The notes under the pieces: generated by a model
Told to the model about the DNA's origin: nothing
Database searches by the model: none
The model's input: only the letters and a program-made list of their open reading frames with translations
Shown: positions 49,510 to 62,317 of the stretch, in pieces
How the letters are laid out: every line of letters starts with the position of its first letter
Position numbering within the stretch: position 1 is the stretch's first letter
Assembly: GCA_029959085.1 (NCBI GenBank)
Contig: JARWIR010000021.1
Location: 23,709,620 to 23,773,619 of the forward strand
DNA: 64,000 nt
Origin: Nemophila menziesii
Taxonomy: Eukaryota > Streptophyta > Magnoliopsida > Boraginales > Hydrophyllaceae
Reading direction: 5' to 3'
Made by a program: the position numbers and the translations under genes

Positions 49510-49544
49510 AATAGGAGACTTGGGCCGTTGGCCCTTCTCCTATT
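49510..49544. other. GC hairpin in spacer, Unit 3 copy
   Basis: Identical hairpin to those at 10693 and 31043. Confidence 0.6.
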
Positions 49545-49854
49545 TTATATAGATGTGTATATATATATTATATTGGCTAAAATTATTTTAATGGTATAAT
49601 AGGTACTGAAAAAATAGATGTTTAATTTTATTAGTGGTGTTAAATATATTTAATGACTGTTCCTTAAAGCCCAACTTATTTTACCCCAGATATCAGACCC
49701 AATACACTATAATATTTTTTAATTAAAAAATTATATAGTTCAAACCCAACCCAATAGAAAGAAAGAGAAGAATAATTAAACCATGTTACAACCCTATCTC
49801 TTCAAACCTATATAATAGTAATGTTTAGCAACAAGCCGTCATTAACTCCTCTCT

Positions 49855-52310
49855 CATACAAAACTTCATGACTTTAGCAAAATTCATGGGCTGCGTTCTT
49901 GGTAACACTTTAACCTTTTTATTGAATTGAATAGTTTCTGTAAAATTTATTTTATTTTTGTAGTTTTACAAAATTAAAGTTTTATATTAACTATTGGGAT
50001 TTCGTATGATTGGGGTTTTCTAAGGTTTTTTATTTTTGAATTTGATTTTTTAATATGATTTGAATTAGTGATTTCTTTTTTTTGAAGGGTGAATATGAAA
50101 ATTTTCTTTTAAAAAAAAATTGAATTTTGTTTTGATTTATAAATGTTGAAAATTAGGAAATCTTAATATTTTTTATAAATCAAGTTTTAATTCATGTAAC
50201 AGTAACTGAATAACATAGAAATAAGATTTAATTTAACTCTTGAGTTCCCCATGTGTACTTGTGTAATTTTGTTTAACATAACCATCTTAACATGATGAAA
50301 GATTTGATATATTCATATTGGATTGGAATTATTTTTAAGAAATTAAAAATAAAATATTGATTATGTTTGGATCGTTTATATTAATGAAGATGTCAAAAAT
50401 ATATTCTTTGATGAGTTGATAATGGTAGTTTTTAGTATACTCTTTTATTAAATTAATTTTCATTTATAAGTATTTCGTTAATAATTTGTATTAAACACAA
50501 CTAAATTTATAATTTATTCTTGCATTTCTTGATACAGGAAAAAGATTGTTGATCATGACATTTCATCAAAGGAGAACATTATCGGTAAGTCTTCGATCTT
50601 AAATTGTGATAAACTTGAATAGAGGGTGATAAGATTAAATTGCTGGTAAACTTGTATAGAGCATAATAAGATAAATATGTAATTGAATAATTTTTTTCTA
50701 AAGTATTTTTATGTAGTAATCTATAATTTTTAGGGTGGATTTAATTTTTAAATTCTTTCAACTAAAATCCTTATACTTTGACTTGATTTGTGGCTCCTAT
50801 GAATAGATAGATAAATTAGAATTTGTAAAGTATTATGTAAAACCTTTATTGAGGATTCCTTACTTTTTAAGTTGTTAAAAGTGTATAATATAACTTTCCA
50901 CCTTATTTTATTTTAAATTTGATTACTAAAATTCATGGTCTTTGCAACTATATTTTAAAATCTAATATGTTAGGATTACTATATTCTGTTTAATGTCTTG
51001 TTTCCCTTCACTTCCGTTAGCTATACTAAATATGAAATGTTAATAACTTTAATTAAAATTGAAGCTTAAATAATCTAATTATTGATTGCAAAACATCTTT
51101 CTTTCCCAAGCCTGAATAAATTTTGTTCTTGGACGGAAAACCTAAATTTGTTTATATCATATAATTATTGGATTATGTTATAAGTTATAAATTTCACACT
51201 ATATCCACTTTGGTGGTAGGCGTAATTTTTTTAATGCATTTACTTAATTTATTCATTTAATCTGTGGATTATGATTGATTATTAATAATTTGGTTATAAC
51301 AAATGAATAAGGATCTGGAGGCTTTGATCAAGATGTTACAGCGGTGTAAGGTGGTGTTGTGAATGAGAAAGGACAACCCACTCCCAACATTCATATACCA
51401 AGTCATTATTTCATCCTACACCAACACATATTCTTCTTCCCAAGTACCAAACCACAAATTTCACTCCATAACAAACAAATAATAAACCTTATCCCCTACA
51501 TCAAACTTCTATAAAAAGAACCTGTAATAGATTACAGTTTATATTGAACAAAAAATTAAAATGTCTAAATGATATAAACTCCCTGTAAGTCTTTTACTCT
51601 AGTCTAATTTTAAATATTTTGTCATTTTTAAATGTATATGGTTTCTCATTCCCATTTTATTTATTTTCAAAAAACTTAACATGAACCCTATAATTTTCTA
51701 ATAAAAGTTTCTCTCCAATCTCATTCACAACACCACCTGAATGAATAAGGGACAGATCCCTGTGAAGAGACAAGTAAAGAAGGAGGAGATGAGTTGAGGT
51801 TGATTCTCATGTAGGTGTTGAAGAAGAAGGAGATACAAGAGAAAGTTTGTGTTAAATCCAAATCAATCTAAAGAATAAAATAGAACAAGAAGAACATGTA
51901 TCTACTGAGTAGAAAAAGGAGAAATTGAGAAGATCTCAGGTGGATAATCCACATTACTCACCAGAATATATAGTGGAATATATTTGCATCAAGCATGAGA
52001 TATTCTTGTAATACAAGCAAGCATGGAGAGAAAAGGGGAAAAATTTGACTTCTCTCCATGATGTTTTTTTTTATTACTTCACACATTAATAAGATTGTTG
52101 CTCATGTCAATTCAACAAAGGGATCAATTCATGTAGTTTACTCCTTAGTTATAACTATTAGATCTCAAGTTGTTTATAGGCTTGAAAAATTATATTATAT
52201 TAGATTTTTTATACTTTTTATCTCTTCTATTCATATGTTGTTAAATATCATTAGAATGAAGTGTACAATGGAACTTCTGACCTCACTTCATTGATTGTGT
52301 TCTGTGATAC
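49855..52310 (+). pseudogene. Sub-repeat 0, Unit 3 copy
   Basis: ATG at 49868 (MTLAKFMGCVL). Exon 2 at about 50538-50584, with gatacag acceptor and g/gtaagt donor and two substitutions against Unit 1. The downstream reading frame is broken by a stop (ttgtaatac near 52008) and a nine-T run near 52064. Confidence 0.45.
51349..51738. mobile_element. Terminal-inverted-repeat element, Unit 3 copy
   Basis: Inverted termini at 51349-51368 and 51719-51738, same 20-bp sequence as in the other units. The interior is a base or so shorter because of small indels (for example aagtcattatttc for aagtcaaccatttc). Confidence 0.63.
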
Positions 52311-53029
52311 CAGTTCAACATGTAGCTTATAATTATCAACTCATTATAATACTTATGAATATCGTAATCGAGGAGAATCATGTATTTTACCTTAAAACTT
52401 CCCATATTTTTTAAATTTTTATGTACTACACATGTAATAATATTAGCTATTAGGGCCATGAATCTATTAATGAACATTTTAAGCAACATGACTCGATAGA
52501 ATAAGATTGTCTTTTAAAAAACTTCTAAAATAAAGTACCATTTAGGAGTACCATTAGAGATTTGGGAGATATTCATTACCAATAAACAATTAAGTATTTA
52601 TTATAAATCATCAAAGAGTAACTTAATACTAAAATAACTTTTTTATATATATCCAGCTAAAAGTTAAAAATTGAATTCGTGATTGGACCACCTACTTGCC
52701 ACATCATGGGTGCTGTTTAGGTGATGTATTTTTGGGTGATACCCAGCATTACTCAAAATTATTATATGATTTTGAGGTTTTATTACATAGATATGATTCT
52801 TTTATCAGTTTTCTCTTCTGAAAATACAAAACAGAGATAGAAAAAGAGGTCTTCATGGTCTCTTAGTTAGAATTTGATTCTTAAAGTTAGTCAATTCGAT
52901 TATCACCTTAATGTATGTAATAGATATTTTCTTTTAAATTTTTAAACTGCAACTAGTTTTGTCTTTTAAGATTGATATTTCTAATTTTCATCTGTATTAT
53001 ATTTACATATAATTATGATTGCAATCTTT

Positions 53030-56000
53030 AGTGGTGTATATTATCTCTTATATAAAACACGAAAAACAACTGTATAAAAACTTATATGGTAGTGTATATA
53101 TTAAATAAAATGTTTTAAAACAACTAAATTGAGCCAAAACTCAAGCCCCATGCCACTATCAAGATCTGCTTCATGGATAATGCAGAATAAAAAGTGTAAA
53201 TAAGATTGAGAAATTAATCGAACTCTTTATTATGTTAAGGATCCGATTATATAATCTAAATATTATAGATTTCTTGTTTGTTGATTTGTTTATGTTAAAA
53301 TCTCTACAAATTTGTTACTTATTGTTGTTTTTATGACAATTTTATAATTTATCTATTAAATTAAAGTCTTTGTTGATGATTTTTCTATGAAAAATGGTAC
53401 TCATCACAGTAAAATATAGTATAATTTTATTAATTTTAAGTATTTTGTTCACAAATTTAAGATTCGATGGTCATAACATTTCAACAAAGGAACACTGATA
53501 ATTATTTTGGTTAGTCTTTCCTTTTTCAATAGTTACATAATATAAGTATATGAATTGTATGATATTATTCTTTCTATAATTTCAACAAAAAATATATAAG
53601 TCATTGCAATATGAATGTGAAAAAATATGCATTGCATTCTTTATTAGTTTTTAATTTTGTTTCTTAAAGTGTTAAACATCAACTTTATATTTTTTAAGAT
53701 TTATACTTTAAACTATTTCTAAAAATTACTTTCATATTTTAAAAATTTCATATATAAATGACCCTTTTAAGTCAAGAAGATAAGCTTCACTTGTCTCTAA
53801 CGGAGTAGCTAATATTCCCTTGACAACAAATATACTATTTTTGGGGGGATAGATTAGCAATGTTAATATGTAAGGAAAAATAAAGGAGTTTCATCTATAT
53901 TTGAATATACGGGTGTGTATTTATACTTATGTGTGTATGAATTAACTTGTGTATAAGATACAATTATTTATGTAACCTTTAGAGTTGTAACCTTAAATTA
54001 CTATTCCCAAATTGAATAATATGAGGACAGTTGAGTAACTGATAAAAAAATTGTGTTGTGGGCTTACTACACAATATATTGGGATTAATCATTCTGTGTG
54101 ATAGTATATAAGGGGCCATGTAGATATTCTCTTAAGCCTTATTATGATCTTACAAGCCTCTTTTGTAAATTACACCATTGGTCGTTAAATTATGCTCCTA
54201 TTTCTTAAAGTAGCATATATATAAACTCTTGTTATTCCAAATATATCAAATATACCCTTGTGGAGGGGTACATTTGCTCGTTATATTGTGACACATGTAC
54301 ATTTATGATTTAACAATATACGTGGGTGTTTTGGTCTTTGCATAACTCATGGATGATTTGTAAAATTAACTCGATCACTTAATATATTGCATCACACTAT
54401 TTGTATGTGTGTAACATGTGCTCATTGACTACTTTACACAACATATGGTATATTTGTATCCTATTCTCAGTGCCTCACTCGTTAAACTCATACTTTCTGA
54501 GCATTTATAGGTACTTCCCCTTATACTTAATCTGATTTTAAATATATTTTAATTTCAAATTTTGTGCAATATACTTTATATTTTAATACATTGTGCATAA
54601 TTTAAAAATAGTTGCACTATAGATCGGATAATTATGTCCTTGTAAGTTGTAGTTTTATGTATTTTTTGATTAACTAACATTTTCATTATACAAACTAACG
54701 ATCGTTTAGTGTTATTGATCGAAAAAAGACATGATACATCTAGAGCATTGTTTTCTGTATAAATTGTTTTTGTTCACGATTAAACTGGCTTTCCAAATTA
54801 TATAACAGTGTTGACATGGCGAATCTGGATACCCTTTGTGAGAGGTTTGGTTCCATAATAGGGCCAGAGTATAATCAGACCCAAAATAAAGCTAGAAAAA
54901 CTTCAGCTTCATATAGATGTGTAATGAGTATGATGCAATATAGTATAATACTTGAGCACCTCTTTCATTCAACTCAACAAGGCCCACCAAACCAGTCATA
55001 ATCAATTCTAAAGACTTTCCAAGCTTTAAGAGATTTTATGAACAAGATAAAGACCATGATATTGCTCATTTTATCTTTCAATTGCTAGGAAATGAAGGAT
55101 TTAGTCTTGATTTGGAGACTATTCAAGAAGTTATAATTTTACTACTTTTATAGTCTCATTTAACTTGATTTTTATGTGTGTAATCTAATTTTGTTGAATA
55201 TTTGCAGATCAATGTGGAACTGATTAAAAAATATTAAGTAGAAAGTATTTTATTGTCATTCTTTTTTTAATTTAATGAGTTAAAGATTTGTTTAACTAAC
55301 ACTTTCTTCTTATTTTTTCTTTTCTTGCAGAGCATGGAAACATTAATGGATATATATCGGAACTATTTTATACCATTCAATAAAGTAAATTCCTAACTAT
55401 TTATTTAGCTTCACCAAACAAAATAAATCAAAAAACAATTTTAAAACTCATCCCTAACCTTTGAGAAAACCTATAGAGAAGAAGAATCAGAAAACAAATC
55501 AAAGAATCGGGAATTATGAGAGATGTGATATTAATAATTAATCTATTGTTATTATTATTAATTATTATTAAGTTCTATGTTATACTTTTTTTAGTAGTAC
55601 CTCAAGAGGAAAAATAATAGCAAAGGAAGTAATGGAAGCACTTTTCGTGTAAAAAACTTTCCCAAAAATGCCAGAAAGAAATGCATTCATTGTGGGTCCC
55701 ACCCTCTCCTTACATAGTTGAGGGTCACCCAGAAGATCCTTTTATATATTTCATTTCATATGAATATTTAATTTGTATATACATATAGTGTTGTTGAGAG
55801 TCAACTACATAGGTGTGAAAACGCATCAAATAACTTTTGTTTTTGAATGTTAACTGTTGATAATATGGTAATTTGTTTTCTTTCTTCTTATACATTTACT
55901 TATATTTTTATTTGTTGGAATGGTAGCTACCATAATGAACTAGTCGTCTTGTAGTACTAGTATTGGTAATTGACTATGCAGCTTAAACTCTAATCTTTCC

Positions 56001-56169
56001 ATGGTGTCCTATATGATAAACAACCACCAAACATGTCATTTCCCTATATGCTCAACCCATTTATATAGTTTCTTGTTTTTAAAATATTTATATGTCTTAT
56101 TGATAACATAGCTTGTAGCATAATTTTTTGAGTTAATTTCATTGAAGGTACATATCTTCCTAGGTAATA
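53030..56169 (+). pseudogene. Sub-repeat A, Unit 3 (119-bp deletion after exon-1 start)
   Basis: Exon 1 begins at about 53172 (MDNAE) but runs directly from agaataaaaa to gtgtaaataag, losing about 119 bp that held the rest of exon 1, its donor and the start of intron 1. The flanks share an A-run, suggesting slippage or microhomology. Exon 3 at 54816 (MANLDTLCERFGSIIGPEYNQ) is kept, as is the last block (about 55600-55740). Confidence 0.6.
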
Positions 56170-56289
56170 TTACTACACGTCCCTATATATTTTGAGCTAA
56201 TTGCATTACATGTTTCTATATTCTTATTTATTTTCATACATGTTTTTATATTCAAAGTAAATTTTACTACATAGGCATATATTTAGTAT

Positions 56290-58804
56290 AATTTATTCAC
56301 AAATATATGATCGATGGTCATAACATTTCATAAAAGGAACACTTATAATTATTTTGGCAAGTGTTTCCTTTTTAATAATTATATAATATAAGTATATGAA
56401 ATATATGATATAATCCTTTCTATAATCCCCACATAAAATATACAAGTCATAGCATTATGAATGTGAAATAATATGCATTTTATTCTTTATTAGTTTTTAA
56501 TTTTGTTTCTTCAAGTGTTAAACATAAACTTTATATTTTTTGTGATTTATACTTTAAACTAATTCTTAAAATTAATTTTAGATTTTGAATTTTTCATTCA
56601 TAAATGACCCTATTAAGTTAATAAGATAAGTTGCACTTGTCTCTAGTAGCAAATATTCTTTTGTTAGCAAGCATACTATTGTGGAGGTTAGATTCGCAAT
56701 GTGAGGACATTTGAGTAATTAATAAATTTGTGTCAGTATATAAGGGCCTATGTAGATATTCTCCTAAGCCTTATTATCTGCTCTCATAAGACTCTTTTGA
56801 TAATCACACCATTGGTCGATGAATTATGCAACTGTTTCTTAAAGTAGCGTATATATAAACTCTTGTTATTTCAAAAATATTAAAATATACCATTGTGGAG
56901 GGGTACTTTTTTTCATTATATTGTAAAACATGTACATTTATGACTTAATAATATACGTGTGTGTTTTGGGGTTTCCATAAATCATGGATTATTTGTTCAA
57001 TTGACTTTATGTATTGCACCATACTATTTGTATTTCTGTAACACATGTACATTTAATACCTTACAATAAAAAGGGTATATTTGTCTATTTTACAACACTC
57101 CGATACATATACCCTAGCTTCTTTTTTAATCTCATCTTATTCTCAGCGCCTCACACATTAGAGTCATAATTTATAAGCATTTAAAGGTATTTTTACTTAT
57201 ACTTAATATTCTTTTAAATATATTTTAATTTCAAAGATTTGTGCACTATACTTTCTATTTTTAATATATTGTGCATAATTTAAAAATCTTTGCACTATAG
57301 ATCGGATAATCCGTGTAACTTGTAATTTTTTTTTGTATTTTTTGCATAATTAACATTTTCTATATACAAATAACGATCATTTAGTGTTACCGACCGAAAT
57401 GAGAAATGTTACATCTTCTATATCGTATAGTATTTTTTCTGGATTAATTTCTTTAGTTCAGGATTAAAATGTCTTTTGGAGGATATACAATGGTGACATG
57501 GCAAATTTGGATACCCTTTGTAAGCGGTTTGGTTCTGTAATAGGGCTGCACAAGCCCACAATCAAGCTAGAAAAACTTCAACATCATCTGGTAGTGTAAT
57601 GAGTATGAATAGAACAGAGTATAATACTCGAGCACCTCCTATATTCAACTCAGGTGGGCCACCAAACCATTCATAATCAATTCTACATATATTCCAATCT
57701 TCAAAAAAGAGTTCATGAACAAGATAAATACCATTATCTTGCTCATTTTATCTTTCAATGGATAGAAAATGAAGGATTTAATCTCGATTTGGAGACTATT
57801 CAACAAGTTATAGGAAATTTTACTATTTTTAGTCTCGTTTAGCTTGATTTTGAGTGTATGATATTATCTTGTTGAATATTTGCGGACAATATGGAACTGA
57901 TTCAAAAAGGTAAAGTAAAAAGTATTTTATTTCCATTCGTTTTTCTTAATTTAATGAGTTAAAGATTTGTTTAAGTAACATTTTAATGTTGTTTTTCCTT
58001 TTTTGCAGAGCATGGAAACATTAATGGATATATCTTGAGCGGTTTTCTACCTTCCAAGAACGTAAATTCTTAATCGTTATTTAGCATCAAAAAATAAAAT
58101 AAATCAAACACCAAGTTAAAAACTCATATTTTTCTTGTGAAACAACCTATAGAGAAGAAAAATTTAAAAATAGATTGAAGAATCCAAAATTTTGAGAGGT
58201 GTGATATTATTAATTAATCTATTATTATTAGTTATTAATTTTTCTTTTATAATTTTTTCAGTAGCAGCTCAAGAGAAAAATTAACAACAAAGGAAGTAAT
58301 GGAAGCAGTTTTCGTATAAGAAACGTTTCCAATAGAGCTAGTAAGAATAGCATTCCCCAAAATATCTTTTTATATATGTATATTTTATATGAATATTTAA
58401 TATGTATATACTTTAGTGTTGTTAAGGGTCAACTACATATGTGTTAAAACACTTAAAATAATTTTTTGTTTTGTTTTGAATATTAACTGTTAATAATATG
58501 ATAATTTGTTTTCTTTCTTCTCATGCTTTTACATATATTTTTCTTTTGTTGAAATGGTAGCCACCATAATGAACTGGTTGTCTTGTAGTACTAGTACTGA
58601 CGATAGCCTATGCAGCTTAAACTCTAATCTTCCCATGGTGTCCTAGATTATAAACACCCACTAAATATGTTATTTTACTATATGTTCAGCCCATTTAAAT
58701 AGTTTCTTGTTTTTAAAATATTTATATGTTTGTTGATGACATGGCTTGTAGCATAATTTATTTGAGTTAATTTCACTGAAGGTCCATATCTTTTTAGGTA
58801 ATTT
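56290..58804 (+). pseudogene. Sub-repeat B, Unit 3
   Basis: Exon-1-less copy like the other B copies. Exon 3 is near 57498, where atggcaaatttgg differs by one base from Units 1 and 2. The frame 57654-57842 gives VHEQDKYHYLAHFIFQWIEN. Confidence 0.6.
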
Positions 58805-59286
58805 TACTACACGTCCCTATATATTTTGAGCTAATTGCATTACATGTCTCTACAATATTAATTAATTGCATACATGTCCTTATATTCAAATTCAATAGCC
58901 CTACATTGCATATATTCAGAGTAAATTGCATAGGTCCAATCTTTTTGAGTTAATTGAAGTATGTAGTATATGTCTTTATATAGTTATAAGGTAGTTTTAG
59001 TAAACGTACCAATAATTTGAGTTATTTTTACTATAGGCCACTAAATTTTTTTGTTGACCACATTATATGAGACTAATTTTAAAAAATAGAAAATATAAAC
59101 AAATAACAATCAATATACACTAAACCTCCAAAATGAAAAAAAATATAAAAAGGGCCAAATGAAGATTCAAAAAACTTAGGGAAATATGAGATTTTTTTGG
59201 TATATATTATTATTCTTTTAGGGGTCAAAATATATTTTCTAGAAACCAAAGGAATCATATGCCACCGTGGTAATCTAATAAACTCA

Positions 59287-61886
59287 TCATATATGGCGAT
59301 GTATATATTAAATAAAAAGATTTAACACCAACTAAATTAAGCCAAAACATAAGCCCTAGGCCACAATCAAGATCTCCTTCATGGATGATGCAGAAGAAAA
59401 AAACAAATTAAATATATCTTCTTCAGTTTTTAAAATGGATTTTAGGTAAATTTTTTAATAGTTTTTTTAATTTTTTTTAGTTGTGATCTATTTTTCTATG
59501 AACCAAAAAATATAAATACTATTGAGAAATTAATCGAAAGTTTTTATTATATTAAATATCTAATTATATAATTTAAATATTATAGATTTATAGTATGTTG
59601 ATTTGTTTATGTTAAAAAATCTCAATATTTGTTACTTTTTGTAGTTCTTATGACAATATTCTATTTATCTACTAAATTGAAATCTTGGTTGTTAATTTTT
59701 TTATGAGAATTGGTACTCATCACAATAAAATGTAGTATGATTTTATTAATTTTTAGTATTTTATTCACATATATAAGATCGATGGTCATAACATTTCAAC
59801 AAAGGAACACTGATAATTATCTTAGTAAGTCTTTCCTTATATAATATAAGTATGTGAAATATATGATATTATTTTTTCTATACTTCTCACAAAAAATATT
59901 TAAGTCATTGTAATATGAATGTGAAAAAATATGCATTTCCTTCTTTATTTGTTTTTAATTTTGTTTATTCAAGTGTTAAACATTAATTTTATATTTTTTA
60001 AGATTTATACTTTAAACTAATTCTTAGAATTACTTTTAGATATTGAAAATTTCATATATAAATGACCCTTTTAAGTCAAGAAGATAAGATGGACTTGTCT
60101 TTAAAGGAGTAACAAATATTACCTTGTTCGCAAATATATAATTGCTAAGGTGTAGATTTGCAATGTGATGAAATTTGAGTAATTGATAAATTTATGTTGT
60201 GTGCTTGATAAATAATATATTGGGCTTACTATTATGTGTGACAGCATATAAGGGGTCCACGTAGATATTCTCCTAAGCCTTATTATCTTCTCTCACAAGC
60301 ATCTTTTTGAAATTACACCATTGGTCGTTGAATCATGCACCTGTTTCTTAAAGTATCATATATATAAACTCATGTTATTCCAAAAAAATCAAATAAACCT
60401 TGTGGAGGAATACATTTGCTTGTTATGTTGTAAAACATGTACATTTATGACTTAAAAATATATGTGGGAGTTTTGGCCTTTCCATAACTTATGGATTTGT
60501 TGTGAAATTAACTCGACCCCTATATGTATTACACCACACTACTTGTATTTGTGTAGCTCGTGTACATTAAATACTTTACAACACAAATGGTATATTTGTC
60601 CTTTTTCATTACACTCCGATACATATAACCTGAATTCTTTATTCATCTCATCATATTCTCAGCGCCTCACTCATTAGTCTAATACTTATCAGCATTAAAG
60701 GTACTTTTAGTTATACTTAATCAGTTTTATATGTATTTTAGTTTCAAAGATTTGTGCACTATAATTTCTATTTTTAATACATTGTGCATAATTTAAAAAT
60801 TGTTGCACTATACATTGGATATTTATATTTATGTAAATTGTAGATTTTATGTATTTTTTGTTTAATTAAAATTTTCTATGTACAACTTACTTGTTAAAAT
60901 AAGACATGTTACATATTCAATATCTTGTAGGATTTTTTCTAGATGACATAGCAAATCTAGATACCTTTTAAGAGAGGTTTGGTTCGCACGGGCCCATAAT
61001 AAAGCTAGAAAAGTGTAATGAGTACGATTAGAACATAGTATAATACTCGAGCACCTTCTTCATTCAACTCAAGTGATGTGATATTATTGATTAATCCATT
61101 ATTATTATTAATATATCCATTTTTAGCATCGAAGAATAAAATAAATCAAAATATAATTTTAAAACTCAACTTTTACTTATGAAACAACATATAGAGAAGA
61201 AAAATTTGAAAACAGATCGAAGAATCGAGAAATCTGAGAGATGTGATATTATTAATTATTAATTATTAATTTCTATTTTATACTTTTGTCAGTAGTACCT
61301 CAACAGGAAAATTAACAACAAAGGATGTAATGGAAGCACTTTTCATGTAAAAACCTTTCCCAAAAGAGCTCGAAAGAAGTGCATACATTGTGGGTTCCAC
61401 AGACTCTCCTTACATAGTTGTGGGTCACCCAAAAAATACTTTTATGTATGTATATTTTATATGTATATTTAATATGTATATTTAATATGTATATACATTT
61501 AGTGTTGTTGAGAGTCAACTACATAGGTGTGAAAACGCTTCAAATAATTTTTTGTTTTGTTTTGAATGATAACTGTTTATAATATGGTAATTTGTTTTAT
61601 TCTTCTCATGCTTTTACATATATATTTCTTTGTGTAAATGGTAGCAACCACAATGAAATGGTCGTCTTGTAGTACTAGTATTGGTAATAACCTATGCAAC
61701 TTAAACTCTAATCTTCCCATGGTGTCCTAGATGATAAACACGCACCAAATATGTTATTTTCCTATATGTTCAACACATTTATATAATTTCTTGTTTTTGA
61801 AATATTTGTATATAATCTTAATAACATAGCTTTTAGCATAATTTATTTGACTTAATTTCATTGAAGATCCATATCTTCCCAGGTAA
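59287..61886 (+). pseudogene. Sub-repeat C, Unit 3
   Basis: Exon 1 open at about 59380 (MDDAEEKNKLN), exon 2 near 59779, truncated exon 3 near 60950. About 16 bp is lost near 61256 (a repeated attaatt phrase). The KRARKKCIHCG block is at about 61355-61430. It shares the tatatttaatatg duplication with Unit 2. Confidence 0.6.
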
Positions 61887-62317
61887 TTGCATACATATCT
61901 CTATATTCTTATTGAATTAAGTACATGTCCTTATATACAAAATCAATTGCTAGAATATAGTCATAGTAAATTGCATAGGTCCAATTCTTTTGTGTTAATT
62001 GAAGTACACAATATAAGTCTCTATATTTTGAGGTAGTTTTAGTACACATCCATATAATTTGAGTTATTTTCATTATAGGCCTTAAATTTTATACGTAAGT
62101 ATAATATATGACACTAATTTTTAAGAGTAGAAATTATACATAAATTTCAATTAATATACAATAAACCTCCAAAACAAAAAATTTGTAAAGAGAGGCAAAT
62201 GAAGATTCAGAAAACTTAGGGACATATGAGATTTTTTTGGTATAAATATACTTTCTTTTTGGGTCAGATTTTTTTTTTTGAAACCCAATGAATATATAAA
62301 AATCTATACTTGTGGTG

